A stretch of DNA of 64,000 nt from Betaproteobacteria bacterium (GTDB lineage Bacteria > Pseudomonadota > Gammaproteobacteria > Burkholderiales > Casimicrobiaceae): positions 62,001 through 126,000 of the forward strand of contig BOKS01000008.1 in the NCBI GenBank assembly GCA_016861105.1, read 5' to 3'. Within the stretch, counting starts at the first letter, position 1. Each line of letters opens with the position of its first letter. A model generated the notes under the pieces. The model was not told the origin of the DNA. It saw nothing but the letters and a program-made list of their open reading frames with translations, and did no database searches. The position numbers were made by a program, and so were the translations under genes. Shown piece by piece: positions 18,906-29,962 of this stretch.

Positions 18906-19739
18906 ATGATCCGACAAGACCGCCTTCCGCTCCGCGCCGCGCTGGGCGCCGCGGCGTTCGCGCTGTGCGCGCCGCTGCTGGCGCAGCCGCAGTTCGGCAA
19001 CCCGTCCCCCACGGCGGGTCGCGACACCTCGCAGCGCGCCAACCAGGCGGCCGACCAGGCGGTCTACAGGCCGGTCGAGTACGTGAACGCGCGCACGAAG
19101 GGTCCCGCGCTGGTCGTCATCCCCGGCGAGATCAAGAGCAACAACGCGACGTTCCTGCAGAAGTTCACGGCGAACAACATCGCCGACTTCGGCGAGATCG
19201 AGCTGTCGAACGCCAACTTCCAGGTGCTGGAGCGGAGCAACCTCGGGCCGCTCATGCGCGAGTTCGAGCTCGCCTACAACCTCGGCGATCCGCAGCAGGC
19301 GCGCAAGTTCCTCGGCATGGGCAAGCTCAAGTCGACGAAGTACGTGGTCAAGTTCGACATCCTGAAGACCGAGCAGATCGCCTCCGCGCAGGAGGGCTTC
19401 GACGGGCGCACGCTGGGGCAGATGGCGGGCCTGCTGGGCGCGTTCAGCGGGTCGTGGGGCGGCGCGCGCGCCGGCGCGGTGGGCGGCACGGCGCTGGGCT
19501 CGGTGCGCACGAACGAGGCGACCAGCGTGTGGATCATCGGCATGCGCTACAAGATCATCGACGCCGAGACCACCGAGCAGGTCGCGACCGGCTACACCGA
19601 GGAGAAGATGGAGATCGGCGCGACCTCGCAGGCGGCACTCGGCGTGTCGCAGTCGCAGCAGGGCGGCGTCGGCCTCGACACGATGGTGCAGCGGCTGGTG
19701 CAGAAGTCGGTGTGGGAGATCGACAGCAAGTACAAGTGA
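18906..19739 (+). CDS. Secreted CsgG/curli-assembly-like protein
   Basis: A 277-residue exported protein with a signal peptide ending near LLAQPQF (about 26). The middle shows the pattern of CsgG/HfaB-type proteins: ALVVIPGEIKS, FELSNANFQVLERSNL-like sequence and a closing W(V/I)I-type strand pair MRYKIIDAETTEQVATGY. A glycine-rich segment (SGSWGGARAGAVGGTALG) near residue 180 is typical of the pore-lining or membrane-contact region. No lipobox cysteine is seen, unlike true CsgG. It lies 62 bases after the previous secreted gene and upstream of the kinase gene, so all three may work together at the envelope. Confidence 0.7.
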   Translation: MIRQDRLPLRAALGAAAFALCAPLLAQPQFGNPSPTAGRDTSQRANQAADQAVYRPVEYVNARTKGPALVVIPGEIKSNNATFLQKFTANNIADFGEIELSNANFQVLERSNLGPLMREFELAYNLGDPQQARKFLGMGKLKSTKYVVKFDILKTEQIASAQEGFDGRTLGQMAGLLGAFSGSWGGARAGAVGGTALGSVRTNEATSVWIIGMRYKIIDAETTEQVATGYTEEKMEIGATSQAALGVSQSQQGGVGLDTMVQRLVQKSVWEIDSKYK

Positions 19740-19743
19740 CCAT

Positions 19744-19872
19744 GCGCGCAGCGCATGGTCATCCCCGCGGACGCGGGGATCCAGCGTCTCTTGCCCTGCC
19801 GCGCGCAGCGCATGGTCATCCCCGCGGACGCGGGGATCCAGCGTCTCTTGCCCTGCCGCGCGCAGCGCATGG
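19744..19872 (+). repeat. 57-bp tandem REP-like repeat, about 2.3 copies
   Basis: Copies begin at 19744, 19801 and 19858 (spacing exactly 57); the third breaks off after CGCATGGTC. Each full unit contains ATCCCCGCG-GA-CGCGGGGAT, a perfect 9-bp hairpin, then CCAGCGTCTCTTGCCCTGC. The hairpin core is the widespread bacterial extragenic palindrome type. It occupies the gap between the CsgG-like gene and the kinase gene and could act as a transcript stabiliser or weak terminator. Confidence 0.9.
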
Positions 19873-19953
19873 TCGTCCCCGTCCCAGCGAAGGCGGCGAC
19901 GGCGGGCGCCAGCCGCCGACACCGCCCCCGGCGGCGTGCGCCCGAACCAGGAG

Positions 19954-22482
<2,529 letters not shown>

Positions 22483-22510
22483 GGGGCTCGCGCATGCGAC
22501 GGCGCACGCC

Positions 22511-23785
22511 TTGACGCAACCCCCCGCATCCGCCGGGCTGGCGGCCGGCGGCCTCGCCGGGCCGCCGAAGGCCAGGCTCGCCGAGAACGTCGTGCACTTC
22601 GTGCGTGCGCTGCGCGCGTGCGGGCTGCCGCTCGGGCCGGCCAAGGCGCTCGACGCGCTCGCCGCCGTCGAGGCCGTCGGTGTCGAGCGGCGCGAGGACT
22701 TTCGCGCGGCGCTCGCCGCGATCCTCGTGTCGCGGCGCGAGCACCTGCCGCTGTTCGAGCAGGCGTTCGACGTGTTCTGGCGCAATCCGCGGCTGCTGGA
22801 GAAGGTGATGGCCGCGCTGCTGCCGCAGGCGCGCGGGCGCGGCGCCGACGAGGCGCCCGAGGTCGCGGCGCGGCTTGCCGAGGCGCTGTTGCCGCCGCGG
22901 GCCGCGCGCGACGCGCAGCCCGCCGAGGAAGTGGAGCTCGACGCCGCCTTCACGTTCTCGTCGCGCGAGGTCCTGCAGAAGAAGGACTTCGCCACGATGT
23001 CGACGTCCGAGCTCGACGAGGTGAAGCGCCTGATGGCGCGCATGCGCCTGCCGCTGCCCGAACAGCCGGTGCGCCGCACCCGCGCCTCGCCGCGCGGGTC
23101 GCGCGTCGACCTGCGCCGCACGCTGCGGCGCATGACCGGCGCCGGCGGCATGGCGGTGCCGCTCGCCTTCCGCGAGCGCGTGCACCGGCCGCCGCCACTG
23201 GTCGTGCTCTGCGACATCAGCGGCTCGATGGACCGCTATGCGCGGATGCTGCTGCACTTCCTGCACGCGATCACCAACGACCGCCACCGCGTGCAGGTGC
23301 TGCTGTTCGGGACGCGGCTCACGCCGATCACCCGCCACCTCAGGCATCGCGACGTCGACGTCGCGCTCGCGCGCGTCGCCGGGGCCGTGTCCGACTGGGC
23401 GGGCGGCACGCGCATCGGCGCCTGCCTCGCCGAGTTCAACCGCCGCTGGTCGCGCCGCCTGCTCGCGCAGAACGCGGTCGTGCTGCTGATCAGCGACGGG
23501 CTCGACGCCGACACGGGAGAGGGCCTGGCCTTCGAGATGGAGCGGCTGGCGAAGTCGTGCCGCCGCGTCGTCTGGCTCAACCCGCTGCTGCGCTACGCCG
23601 GCTTCGAGGCGAAGCCGGCCGGCATCCGCGCGATGCTGCCGTGGGTCGACGACTTCCGTCCGGTGCACAATCTGGCGGCGCTCGCCCAGGTCGGCGCCGC
23701 GCTGCGTGTCGAGGCGCGCCGTCGCGGACGTGCTCCGGCGCGCGCGGGCGCACACCGTGCGCGCGCGGCGCCGCGCATGCGTTAG
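22511..23785 (+). CDS. coxE: CoxE-like von Willebrand factor A domain protein
   Basis: Partner of CoxD in maturation of the molybdenum hydroxylase, 424 residues if the TTG at 22511 is the start. It is the only start codon available near the N-terminal conserved ARLAENVVHFVRAL segment, and a GAGGGG lies somewhat far upstream. The VWA domain holds a MIDAS motif DISGSM (235-240) and later SDWAGGTRIG and LISDGLDAD. The C-terminal tail is arginine-rich. It follows the kinase gene by 28 bases although its functional relatives coxS-L-M-D lie 4.5 kb upstream. Confidence 0.88.
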   Translation: MTQPPASAGLAAGGLAGPPKARLAENVVHFVRALRACGLPLGPAKALDALAAVEAVGVERREDFRAALAAILVSRREHLPLFEQAFDVFWRNPRLLEKVMAALLPQARGRGADEAPEVAARLAEALLPPRAARDAQPAEEVELDAAFTFSSREVLQKKDFATMSTSELDEVKRLMARMRLPLPEQPVRRTRASPRGSRVDLRRTLRRMTGAGGMAVPLAFRERVHRPPPLVVLCDISGSMDRYARMLLHFLHAITNDRHRVQVLLFGTRLTPITRHLRHRDVDVALARVAGAVSDWAGGTRIGACLAEFNRRWSRRLLAQNAVVLLISDGLDADTGEGLAFEMERLAKSCRRVVWLNPLLRYAGFEAKPAGIRAMLPWVDDFRPVHNLAALAQVGAALRVEARRRGRAPARAGAHRARAAPRMR

Positions 23786-23815
23786 CATTCCGGCCTTCCC
23801 CGCCCGGAAGCCCGC

Positions 23816-24397
23816 ATGGAGATCACCCAGACCCGCCTCGTGCCCGCGTCGCCCGACCGCGTATGGGAGGCGCTGAACGACCCCGAGGTGCTGAAGGCCT
23901 GCGTCCCGGGCTGCGAGGTGTTCGAGCGCACCGCAGAGAACGCCTACCGGGCCACGGTCGCCGCCAAGGTCGGACCGGTCGCGGCACGGTTCAACGGCAA
24001 GCTGGAACTGGTCGACGTCGTGCCCCCGACCGGCTACACGCTGAAGTTCGAGGGCCAGGGCGGGGCGGCGGGGTTCGCCAACGGCAGCGCGCGGGTCTCG
24101 CTCGCCCCGGCGAACGACGGCCAGACGGCGCTGTCGTACGCGGTGAAGGCGCAGGTCGGCGGCAAGCTTGCGCAAATCGGCAACCGGCTGGTGGACGGCG
24201 CGGCGGCGAAGCTCGCCGACGAGTTCTTCGCCCGCTTCGCCGAGTCGCTCGCGCCGAGGGCCGAGGCGGCGCCCGCGGCCGAGCCGGCGCCCGCGCCCGC
24301 CGGCGGTGCACTCATCAGCCGCCACATGATCCGCATCATTGCGATCGCGGTGATGATCGGCATCCTCGTCTACCTCTACGCACGCACCGCGAAATAG
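23816..24397 (+). CDS. coxG: CoxG-like SRPBCC protein with C-terminal membrane anchor
   Basis: Carbon-monoxide-dehydrogenase subunit G family, 193 residues: a START/SRPBCC domain (1-150; PDRVWEALNDPEVLKACVPGC is diagnostic), an Ala/Pro linker and one hydrophobic C-terminal helix (IIAIAVMIGILVYLY). CoxG recruits the assembled hydroxylase to the cytoplasmic membrane in Oligotropha. Its presence supports membrane association of this form II enzyme as well. It lies between coxE and the XdhC-type gene, eight bases from the latter. Confidence 0.9.
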   Translation: MEITQTRLVPASPDRVWEALNDPEVLKACVPGCEVFERTAENAYRATVAAKVGPVAARFNGKLELVDVVPPTGYTLKFEGQGGAAGFANGSARVSLAPANDGQTALSYAVKAQVGGKLAQIGNRLVDGAAAKLADEFFARFAESLAPRAEAAPAAEPAPAPAGGALISRHMIRIIAIAVMIGILVYLYARTAK

Positions 24398-24405
24398 GAT
24401 TCGCC

Positions 24406-25428
24406 ATGGACAGCGTCGATCTCGAGGTCCTCAAGCGCAGCGCCGACTGGGTCGAGGCGGGCCGCCGCGTGCTGCTGGTCACCGTGGTGAAGACGTGGGG
24501 CAGCTCGCCGCGGCCCGAGGGCGCGATGCTCGCCGTGCGCGACGACGGGCACGTCGTGGGCTCGGTGTCCGGCGGCTGCATCGAGGACGACATCATCGAC
24601 CGCGTCCGCCGCGAGGGCATGAAGCAGACGCGCTGCGAGGCGGTCACCTACGGCGTCTCCGCCGACGAGGCGCGCCGCTTCGGCCTGCCGTGCGGGGGCA
24701 CCATCCAGCTCGTGCTCGAGCCGCTGAGCCGCGAGTCCGGCGTCCTTGCGCTGCTGCGCGAGATCGAGGCCGGGCACCTGGTCGCGCGTCGGCTGGACCT
24801 CGCGAGCGGCTTCGCGACGCTCCACCCCGCGCGCGCGAGCGACGGGCTCGTCTTCGACGGCCGCGTGCTGACGACGATCCACGGTCCGCGCTACCGGATG
24901 CTGGTGATCGGCGCCTCGCAGCTCTCCAAGTACCTGGCGCAGATCGCGGTCGGCCTCGACTACCAGGTGACGATCTGCGACCCGCGCGAGGAGTACACGG
25001 AAACGTGGGACATCCCAGGCGTGACGCTGGTGCGCACGATGCCGGACGACACGGCGCTGGCGATGAAGCTCGACGAGCGCTGTGCGGTCGTCGCGCTCAC
25101 GCACGACCCCAAGCTCGACGACCTCGCGCTGATGGAGGCATTGCGCTCGCCCGCGTTCTACGTCGGCGCGCTCGGGTCGCGCGCAAACGATGCGAAGCGC
25201 CGCGAACGTCTGAAGGAGTTCGATCTCACCGACGCGCAGATCGCGCGGCTCCACGGCCCCATCGGCCTCTTCATCGGCAGTCGCACGCCGCCCGAGATCG
25301 CGATCTCGATCCTGGCCGAGGTCACCGCCGTCAAGAACGGCGTCGCCCTGCCGGACGCCGTGAAGGTGGCGGGGGCGAAGGCCCGCCTCGCCGCCACGCC
25401 GGCGTGCGAGGTGGCGCGCGGCGCGTAG
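24406..25428 (+). CDS. XdhC/CoxI-family molybdenum cofactor insertion protein
   Basis: A 340-residue protein with an N-terminal XdhC domain (VVKTWGSSPRPEGAML and GSVSGGCIED) and a C-terminal Rossmann XdhC domain (MLVIGASQLSKYLAQIA; ALTHDPKLDD; YVGALGSRAND). Such proteins bind molybdenum cofactor and aid its maturation (sulfuration, CMP addition) and insertion into XDH-family enzymes. Last gene of the cox cluster; the ATG at 24406 is nine bases past coxG. Followed directly by a palindromic repeat cluster that may serve as transcript end. Confidence 0.9.
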   Translation: MDSVDLEVLKRSADWVEAGRRVLLVTVVKTWGSSPRPEGAMLAVRDDGHVVGSVSGGCIEDDIIDRVRREGMKQTRCEAVTYGVSADEARRFGLPCGGTIQLVLEPLSRESGVLALLREIEAGHLVARRLDLASGFATLHPARASDGLVFDGRVLTTIHGPRYRMLVIGASQLSKYLAQIAVGLDYQVTICDPREEYTETWDIPGVTLVRTMPDDTALAMKLDERCAVVALTHDPKLDDLALMEALRSPAFYVGALGSRANDAKRRERLKEFDLTDAQIARLHGPIGLFIGSRTPPEIAISILAEVTAVKNGVALPDAVKVAGAKARLAATPACEVARGA

Positions 25429-25443
25429 GCGCAAGCCCGCCAG

Positions 25444-25538
25444 AACGAGGGTCAGACTCGAATTTCAGCCTGGGCCGAAGTTCGAGTCTGACCCTCGCTT
25501 TCCGATGCGGGCCGAAATTCGAGTCTGACCCTCGTTTT
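25444..25538. repeat. Palindromic repeat cluster, GAGGGTCAGACTCGA subfamily
   Basis: Intergenic between the XdhC gene and the convergent DUF3047 gene. The left arm GAGGGTCAGACTCGAA starts at 25448; its inverted partner TTCGAGTCTGACCCTC is at 25481-25496, and a second direct copy of the right arm lies at 25516-25538. The second half (right arm plus TTTCCGATG) is a direct duplication with about 37-base spacing. The same arm sequences occur twice inside dnaE2, so this is a dispersed REP-like family. Confidence 0.88.
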
Positions 25539-25545
25539 CCGATGC

Positions 25546-26289
25546 TCACCGAGGCGACAGCGCGATGTCGCCGTAGCGGGCGCTCGCGCGGCCGGCGGTG
25601 TTGTCGGCGTCGGTCATGATCGCCACTCCGACGATGGTCGGCGCATCCTCGCCGAATGCGGCGCGGTAGTCGGCGACCAGATCGCGCTCGTAGTCGAGCC
25701 AGCGGCCGAGGCGCGCCGGGCCGCTCTCGACGACGATGTTGCGCACGCGGTCCGTGTACGGGTTGACGATACGCGTGCCCACCGGCGCACGCGTGTCCCA
25801 CACGTACATGAGGCTCGCGTGCGGCGGCGCCTCCCCGTAGAGCGCCCGCGCGGCCTCGTCCGCGAGCCGCTCGGTCCAGGCGCGCTGCGCGTCGGGCCGG
25901 CGGAACGTGACGTAGACGCGCGCCACCGCGTCGTCGCCGCGCCTCGTGCGCGTGTCCGCCTCCGCCGGCAGGCGCTCGCCCTTCCAGCGCCACCGCAGCA
26001 CGCGCGCCCGGGCCGCGGGAACGTCGAGCCTGAACGTCCAGCCGGACGCCGATGCGTCGGCCGCCGCGGCCACGACGGTCGTGCCATCGTCGTCGACCAG
26101 CGCATAGCGCGTGTGATTCGCGATGCGGGGGAACACCAGCGGCGCCCATCCGGTCGGCGGGGCGGCGCCGGGACGCGCCTGCGAGAACGACGCGATCGCG
26201 GACTGCGCCGTCGCGGGCGGGGCGGCCCACGCGAGCGCGAACAGTGCGACGACGGCGACGGTGGCCGGCGCGCAGTGCAGTCGGATCAT
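25546..26289 (-). CDS. Exported DUF3047 family protein
   Basis: A 247-residue protein with a signal peptide (hydrophobic 10-25, cleavage near ATAQS). The DUF3047 pattern is visible: VLRWRWKGERLP, DDAVARVYVTF, LMYVWDT and a final VVGVAIMTDADNT-like segment (IVGVAIMTDADNT). The fold is predicted to be a beta-sandwich sugar-binding-like domain; no function is established. Last gene of a four-gene minus-strand operon with the transferase fusion (53 bases upstream). It ends at the edge of the palindromic repeat cluster. Confidence 0.85.
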   Translation of the reverse strand: MIRLHCAPATVAVVALFALAWAAPPATAQSAIASFSQARPGAAPPTGWAPLVFPRIANHTRYALVDDDGTTVVAAAADASASGWTFRLDVPAARARVLRWRWKGERLPAEADTRTRRGDDAVARVYVTFRRPDAQRAWTERLADEAARALYGEAPPHASLMYVWDTRAPVGTRIVNPYTDRVRNIVVESGPARLGRWLDYERDLVADYRAAFGEDAPTIVGVAIMTDADNTAGRASARYGDIALSPR

Positions 26290-26342
26290 GGGTCCATCCT
26301 CCGCGCGCAGCGCTTCGGGGCCGAGACGCCTTCGCGGCGTAC

Positions 26343-27665
26343 TCACGGAACGACGCCGGCCGGCGGGGATCCGGCGTCCTGCCATCGCCGCCACTGCACG
26401 TGGGTGTCCACGTCCCACAGTGTCGGCAGCTCGTCCCAAACCGCACCTGCGGCCGCGAGCCGCTCGCGCGTGACGCGCAGCACCTCCCCCGTGCTCCACG
26501 GCACGCCGCTGAAGAGGTCGACGTCGCGCGCGAGGCCGACGAGGACGTAGCCGCCGTCCTCGGCCGGGCCGACGACGGCGTCCTTCGCCGCGAGCGCCCC
26601 GGCCGCGTGCGCGAGATAGGGCACGTCGTACCCCGGCACGTCGGTGCCGACCAGCAGGGCAGGATGGCCACGACCCAGCGCATCGCGCAACGCGGCTTGC
26701 ATGCGCGCGCCGAGGTCGGCGCCGCGCTGCTCGTGCAGCGTCGCGCCGGCGCGGCGCAGCCAGCCCGCGAACGCCCGCGGGGGCGCACCCGGCTCGACCC
26801 ACAGCTCGACGGCGGCGACGACGCCGGCGCGGCACGCAGCGTCGGCGACGTCGAGCGTGCGCTCGGCGAGCGCGACGTAGGCGCGCGCCGCTTCCTCCGC
26901 GCCGATGTCGCGCGCCAGCCGCGTCTTGACCCGGCCGGGACGCGGAGCCTTCGCGAACACCTGCAGGAGGGGCAGGGGCACGGAGGGCGTGCCGTAGTAG
27001 CGGCGCGCGAGGTCGTCCGGCGCGGCGCCGCGCCAGTACGCGTAGCGCAGCCGCCACATCGTCGCGATCGTGCGCCACGCGCCGTCGCGGTCCCAGCGGC
27101 GCCCCGAGGCGACGACGCGGCTGCGCAGCCGCGCCGGCCGGCCCGCGCTGCGCTTGAGCGCGGCCGACAGCGCGACGTCCTCCATGAGCGCGATCGGGGG
27201 AAAGCCGCCGGCTCCCGCGAACGCGGCGCGCTCCGCGAACATGCCCTGGTCGCCGGTGCAGATGCCGCTCCAAGCGGATCGGGCGTTCATGCACGCTGCC
27301 ACGACGGGCAGCCAGCGCGAGCGGCCGTCGAGTGCGACGTCGAAGCGGCCCCAGCGCGCGCCCGCGCGCAGCGCCCGCCCGATCGCGCCCGCAGCGTCGT
27401 CGGGCAGCCGCGCGTCGGCGTGCAGGAACAGCAGGACGTCGCCCGTCGCCGCGTGCGCGCCGACGTTCATCTGCACCGCGCGGCCGCGAGGTGCGCGCAG
27501 CACGCGGTCGGCGAGGGGGGCCGCGAGGTCCGGCGTGCCGTCGCCGCTGCCGCCGTCCACGACCACGACCTCGTGGCCTGCCGCGCGCAGCGGCGCCAGC
27601 GCGTGCAGCGCCCGCGCGACCCCCGCCGCCTCGTCGAGGACGGGGACGACGATCGACAGCCTCAC
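26343..27665 (-). CDS. Fused glycosyltransferase 2 / DUF2064 transferase (rSAM/selenodomain-associated types 2 and 1)
   Basis: A 440-residue two-domain protein. Residues 1-225 are a GT-A glycosyltransferase: LSIVVPVLDEAAGV, VVVDGGSGDGT, FLHADARLP. Residues 230-440 match the DUF2064 nucleotidyltransferase-like family: LQVFAKAPRPGRVKTRLA, GTDVPG and GPAEDGGYVLVGL. In most genomes these are two adjacent genes linked to radical-SAM/selenodomain or arsenosugar loci. The start is GTG at 27665, overlapping the TVP38 stop by four bases (GTGA); a longer ATG start at 27698 would overlap more. Lipid or arsenosugar substrate unknown. Confidence 0.88.
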   Translation of the reverse strand: MRLSIVVPVLDEAAGVARALHALAPLRAAGHEVVVVDGGSGDGTPDLAAPLADRVLRAPRGRAVQMNVGAHAATGDVLLFLHADARLPDDAAGAIGRALRAGARWGRFDVALDGRSRWLPVVAACMNARSAWSGICTGDQGMFAERAAFAGAGGFPPIALMEDVALSAALKRSAGRPARLRSRVVASGRRWDRDGAWRTIATMWRLRYAYWRGAAPDDLARRYYGTPSVPLPLLQVFAKAPRPGRVKTRLARDIGAEEAARAYVALAERTLDVADAACRAGVVAAVELWVEPGAPPRAFAGWLRRAGATLHEQRGADLGARMQAALRDALGRGHPALLVGTDVPGYDVPYLAHAAGALAAKDAVVGPAEDGGYVLVGLARDVDLFSGVPWSTGEVLRVTRERLAAAGAVWDELPTLWDVDTHVQWRRWQDAGSPPAGVVP

Positions 27666-28363
27666 GTCGTCCGCGCGCGTCCCTTCCACTTCTTCCACGC
27701 GACCGGCGCGAGTGCGAACGCGCCGAGCAGGGCGAAGGCGAGCAGCGTCTCGCGCGAGACGAGCCCCGACAGCGAGTCGATGCGGCCGAGCGCCTGGCCG
27801 AGGTTCACGTAGACGAAGCTGCCGGGGACGATGCCGAGCGCGGTGGCCAGCACGTAGGTGCGCACGGGGATCGACGTGAACGCGGGCGCGAGGTTGACGA
27901 GGAAGAAGGGGAACAGCGGCACCAGCCGCAGGAACAGGAGGTACGAAAACGCGTCGTCGGTGAACCCGGCGTTGATCTTCGCGCCGAGCGGGCCCATGCG
28001 TCGCCGGGCGGCGTCGGCGAACAGGTAGCGGGCGGCGAGGAACACGAGCGTCGCGCCGACCGTCGCTGCGACGACGACCAGCGCGGTGCCGACCCAGCGG
28101 CCGAACACGAAGCCCGTCGCCAGCGACAGCACGAGCCCGCCGGGCAGCGACAGGGCGGTGGCACCGGCGTAGACGACGAAGCCGATCGCGAGCGCCGCGA
28201 CGAAGTGGCGATCGGCGAACGCGAGCAGCGCGTCGCGGTTGGCCTGGACCGTCTCCAGCGACAGGTGGCGCGGCCCGTCGAGCGCGAAGAAGGCGCCGAT
28301 CGCCGCGACGAAGACCGCCGCGATCGCGACCCTGCCCCAGCGGCTCGGCGCGGGCGTGCTCAC
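27662..28363 (-). CDS. TVP38/TMEM64 (DedA-like) membrane protein
   Basis: A 233-residue inner-membrane protein of the VTT/DedA group with about six hydrophobic segments. The family core is present: GLVLSLATGFVFGRWVGTALV, the re-entrant motif RLVPLFPFFLVN and LGIVPGSFVYVNLG. Relatives are lipid scramblases or transporters. It starts with GTG at 28363, overlapping the flavoprotein stop (GTGA), and its own stop overlaps the next gene the same way, so three genes are translationally coupled. A flavin oxidoreductase plus TVP38 pairing is common in Proteobacteria. Confidence 0.9.
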   Translation of the reverse strand: MSTPAPSRWGRVAIAAVFVAAIGAFFALDGPRHLSLETVQANRDALLAFADRHFVAALAIGFVVYAGATALSLPGGLVLSLATGFVFGRWVGTALVVVAATVGATLVFLAARYLFADAARRRMGPLGAKINAGFTDDAFSYLLFLRLVPLFPFFLVNLAPAFTSIPVRTYVLATALGIVPGSFVYVNLGQALGRIDSLSGLVSRETLLAFALLGAFALAPVAWKKWKGRARTT

Positions 28364-29784
28364 GTGCCCCGCAGCCGGAAGATGCGCTTGATCCACGCCT
28401 TCGACGCCGGCGTGAGGCCTTCCTTGAGGCGCTGGTCGGCCGCGCGGCGGTTGATCTGGGCGAGCGTGGGGTAGGCGTGGATCGATGCCGAGAGCGCGCC
28501 GGCCTTGAGCCTCTGGTTCATGGCCAGCACCGCCTCGGCGATCAGCTCGCCGGCGTGCGCGCCGACGATCGCCGCGCCGATCAGCCGCCCCTTCGGGTCG
28601 GTGACGAGCTTGGCGCAGCCCTCGGTCTCGCCTTCCGCGCGCGCGCGGTCGAGGTCGTCGAACGGGAAGCGGTAGACGCGGTGCGCCACGCCCCGCTGCT
28701 TCGCCTCCGTCTCGGAGAGCCCCACGCGCGCGAGCTCGGGGTCCGTGTACGTGCACCACGGCACGACGCTCGACGGCTTGCTCCACGACATGCGGAACAG
28801 GGTCCGGCGCAGGACGATGCCGGCGTGGTGCTCGGCGACGTGCGTGAACTGGTGGCCGCCGGCGGCGTCGCCGATCACGAGGATGCGCGGGTTCGTCGTG
28901 ACGAGGTCGGTGTTGACGATGCGGCCCTTGTCGACGGCCACGCCCGCCGCGTCGAGGCCGAGGTCCTCGACGTTGGCCCTGCGCCCGGCGGCGATCAGCA
29001 GGTGGCTGCCGGCGAGCGTGTCCACGCTGCCGTCGCGGGCGCGCACCGTCAGCCGCACGTCGCCCGCGCGGCCTTCGCCCGCGACGACGTTGACGTCCAG
29101 GCGGAAGCGCACGCCGTCGGCGGCCATCGCACGCCGGACGACCTCGCCGAGGTCCGCATCCTCGCGCGGCAGGATCGCCGGCGCGACGTCGACGACGGTC
29201 ACTTCGCTGCCCAGCCGGCGGAAGGCCTGCGCGAGCTCGCAGCCGATCGGACCCGCACCGACGACGAGCAGGTGGGGCACGTTCTCGCGCAGGTCGAAGA
29301 GCGTCTCGTTGGTGAGGAACGGCACGGCGTCGAGTCCCGGGATCGGCGGCACCGCGGGACGCGAGCCGGTGGCGACGACGAAGTGCTTCGCGGTGAGCCG
29401 CCGGCCGTTCACCTCGAAGGCGTCGCGCGCCGTGAAGCGTCCGCTGCCGACGATGACGTCCACGCCGAGCCCGCGGAAGCGCTCCGGGCTGTCGTTGGGC
29501 TCGATGCCGCGGATGACGCCGGCGACGCGCTCCATCACCTGCGCGAGGTCGACCTGCGGCGCTGCCGCCGGAATCGCCCAGCGGTCGGCGTGGCGCATCT
29601 GGTGGGCGATGCGCGCGGACTTGATCAGCGTCTTCGACGGCACGCAGCCGTACCACAGGCAGTCGCCGCCGAGCTTGTGCTTCTCGACCAGCGCGACCCT
29701 GGCGCCTAGCGCGGCGCCGCCGGCCGCGACCACGAGGCCGCCGGCGCCGCCGCCGATCACTGCGAGGTCGAAGTCGGGACGCAT
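28360..29784 (-). CDS. Class I pyridine nucleotide-disulfide oxidoreductase (dihydrolipoamide dehydrogenase/mercuric reductase-like)
   Basis: A 474-residue FAD enzyme: N-terminal FAD motif AVIGGGAGGLVVAAG, redox-active pair in GGDCLWYGCVPSK (about residues 38-50), NAD motif VVGAGPIGCELAQ and FAD motif ILVIGDAAGG, C-terminal dimerisation domain with HAYPTLAQ. It lacks the lipoyl domain of some Lpd and the heavy-metal domain of MerA. Because it is coupled to a TVP38 gene it is more likely the orphan FAD-oxidoreductase of that pair than the pyruvate dehydrogenase E3. Start at 29784 (MRPDFDLAVIGGG). Confidence 0.9.
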   Translation of the reverse strand: MRPDFDLAVIGGGAGGLVVAAGGAALGARVALVEKHKLGGDCLWYGCVPSKTLIKSARIAHQMRHADRWAIPAAAPQVDLAQVMERVAGVIRGIEPNDSPERFRGLGVDVIVGSGRFTARDAFEVNGRRLTAKHFVVATGSRPAVPPIPGLDAVPFLTNETLFDLRENVPHLLVVGAGPIGCELAQAFRRLGSEVTVVDVAPAILPREDADLGEVVRRAMAADGVRFRLDVNVVAGEGRAGDVRLTVRARDGSVDTLAGSHLLIAAGRRANVEDLGLDAAGVAVDKGRIVNTDLVTTNPRILVIGDAAGGHQFTHVAEHHAGIVLRRTLFRMSWSKPSSVVPWCTYTDPELARVGLSETEAKQRGVAHRVYRFPFDDLDRARAEGETEGCAKLVTDPKGRLIGAAIVGAHAGELIAEAVLAMNQRLKAGALSASIHAYPTLAQINRRAADQRLKEGLTPASKAWIKRIFRLRGT

Positions 29785-29962
29785 CGGGGTAGGCGCGAGC
29801 GCATGGCCATCGGTCGACGACGGCGGTCGAAGCTTACACGGTCGGACGGGCGCGCCTTGCGCCGGCGCGCTGCGCGGCCCGCCGGACGGGTGCGGGCGTG
29901 GCGCCGGCCCCGCCGGCCCGTTCGGTATCATCGTCCGCAAGGTCCTGATGCATCGAGGGAGC

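Noticed and set aside
19744..19872. CRISPR-like repeats
   Set aside because: Copies are adjacent, with no variable spacers, and contain a standard REP hairpin.
25444..25538. Insertion sequence remnant
   Set aside because: No transposase fragment or target duplication is visible; only short palindromic arms occur.
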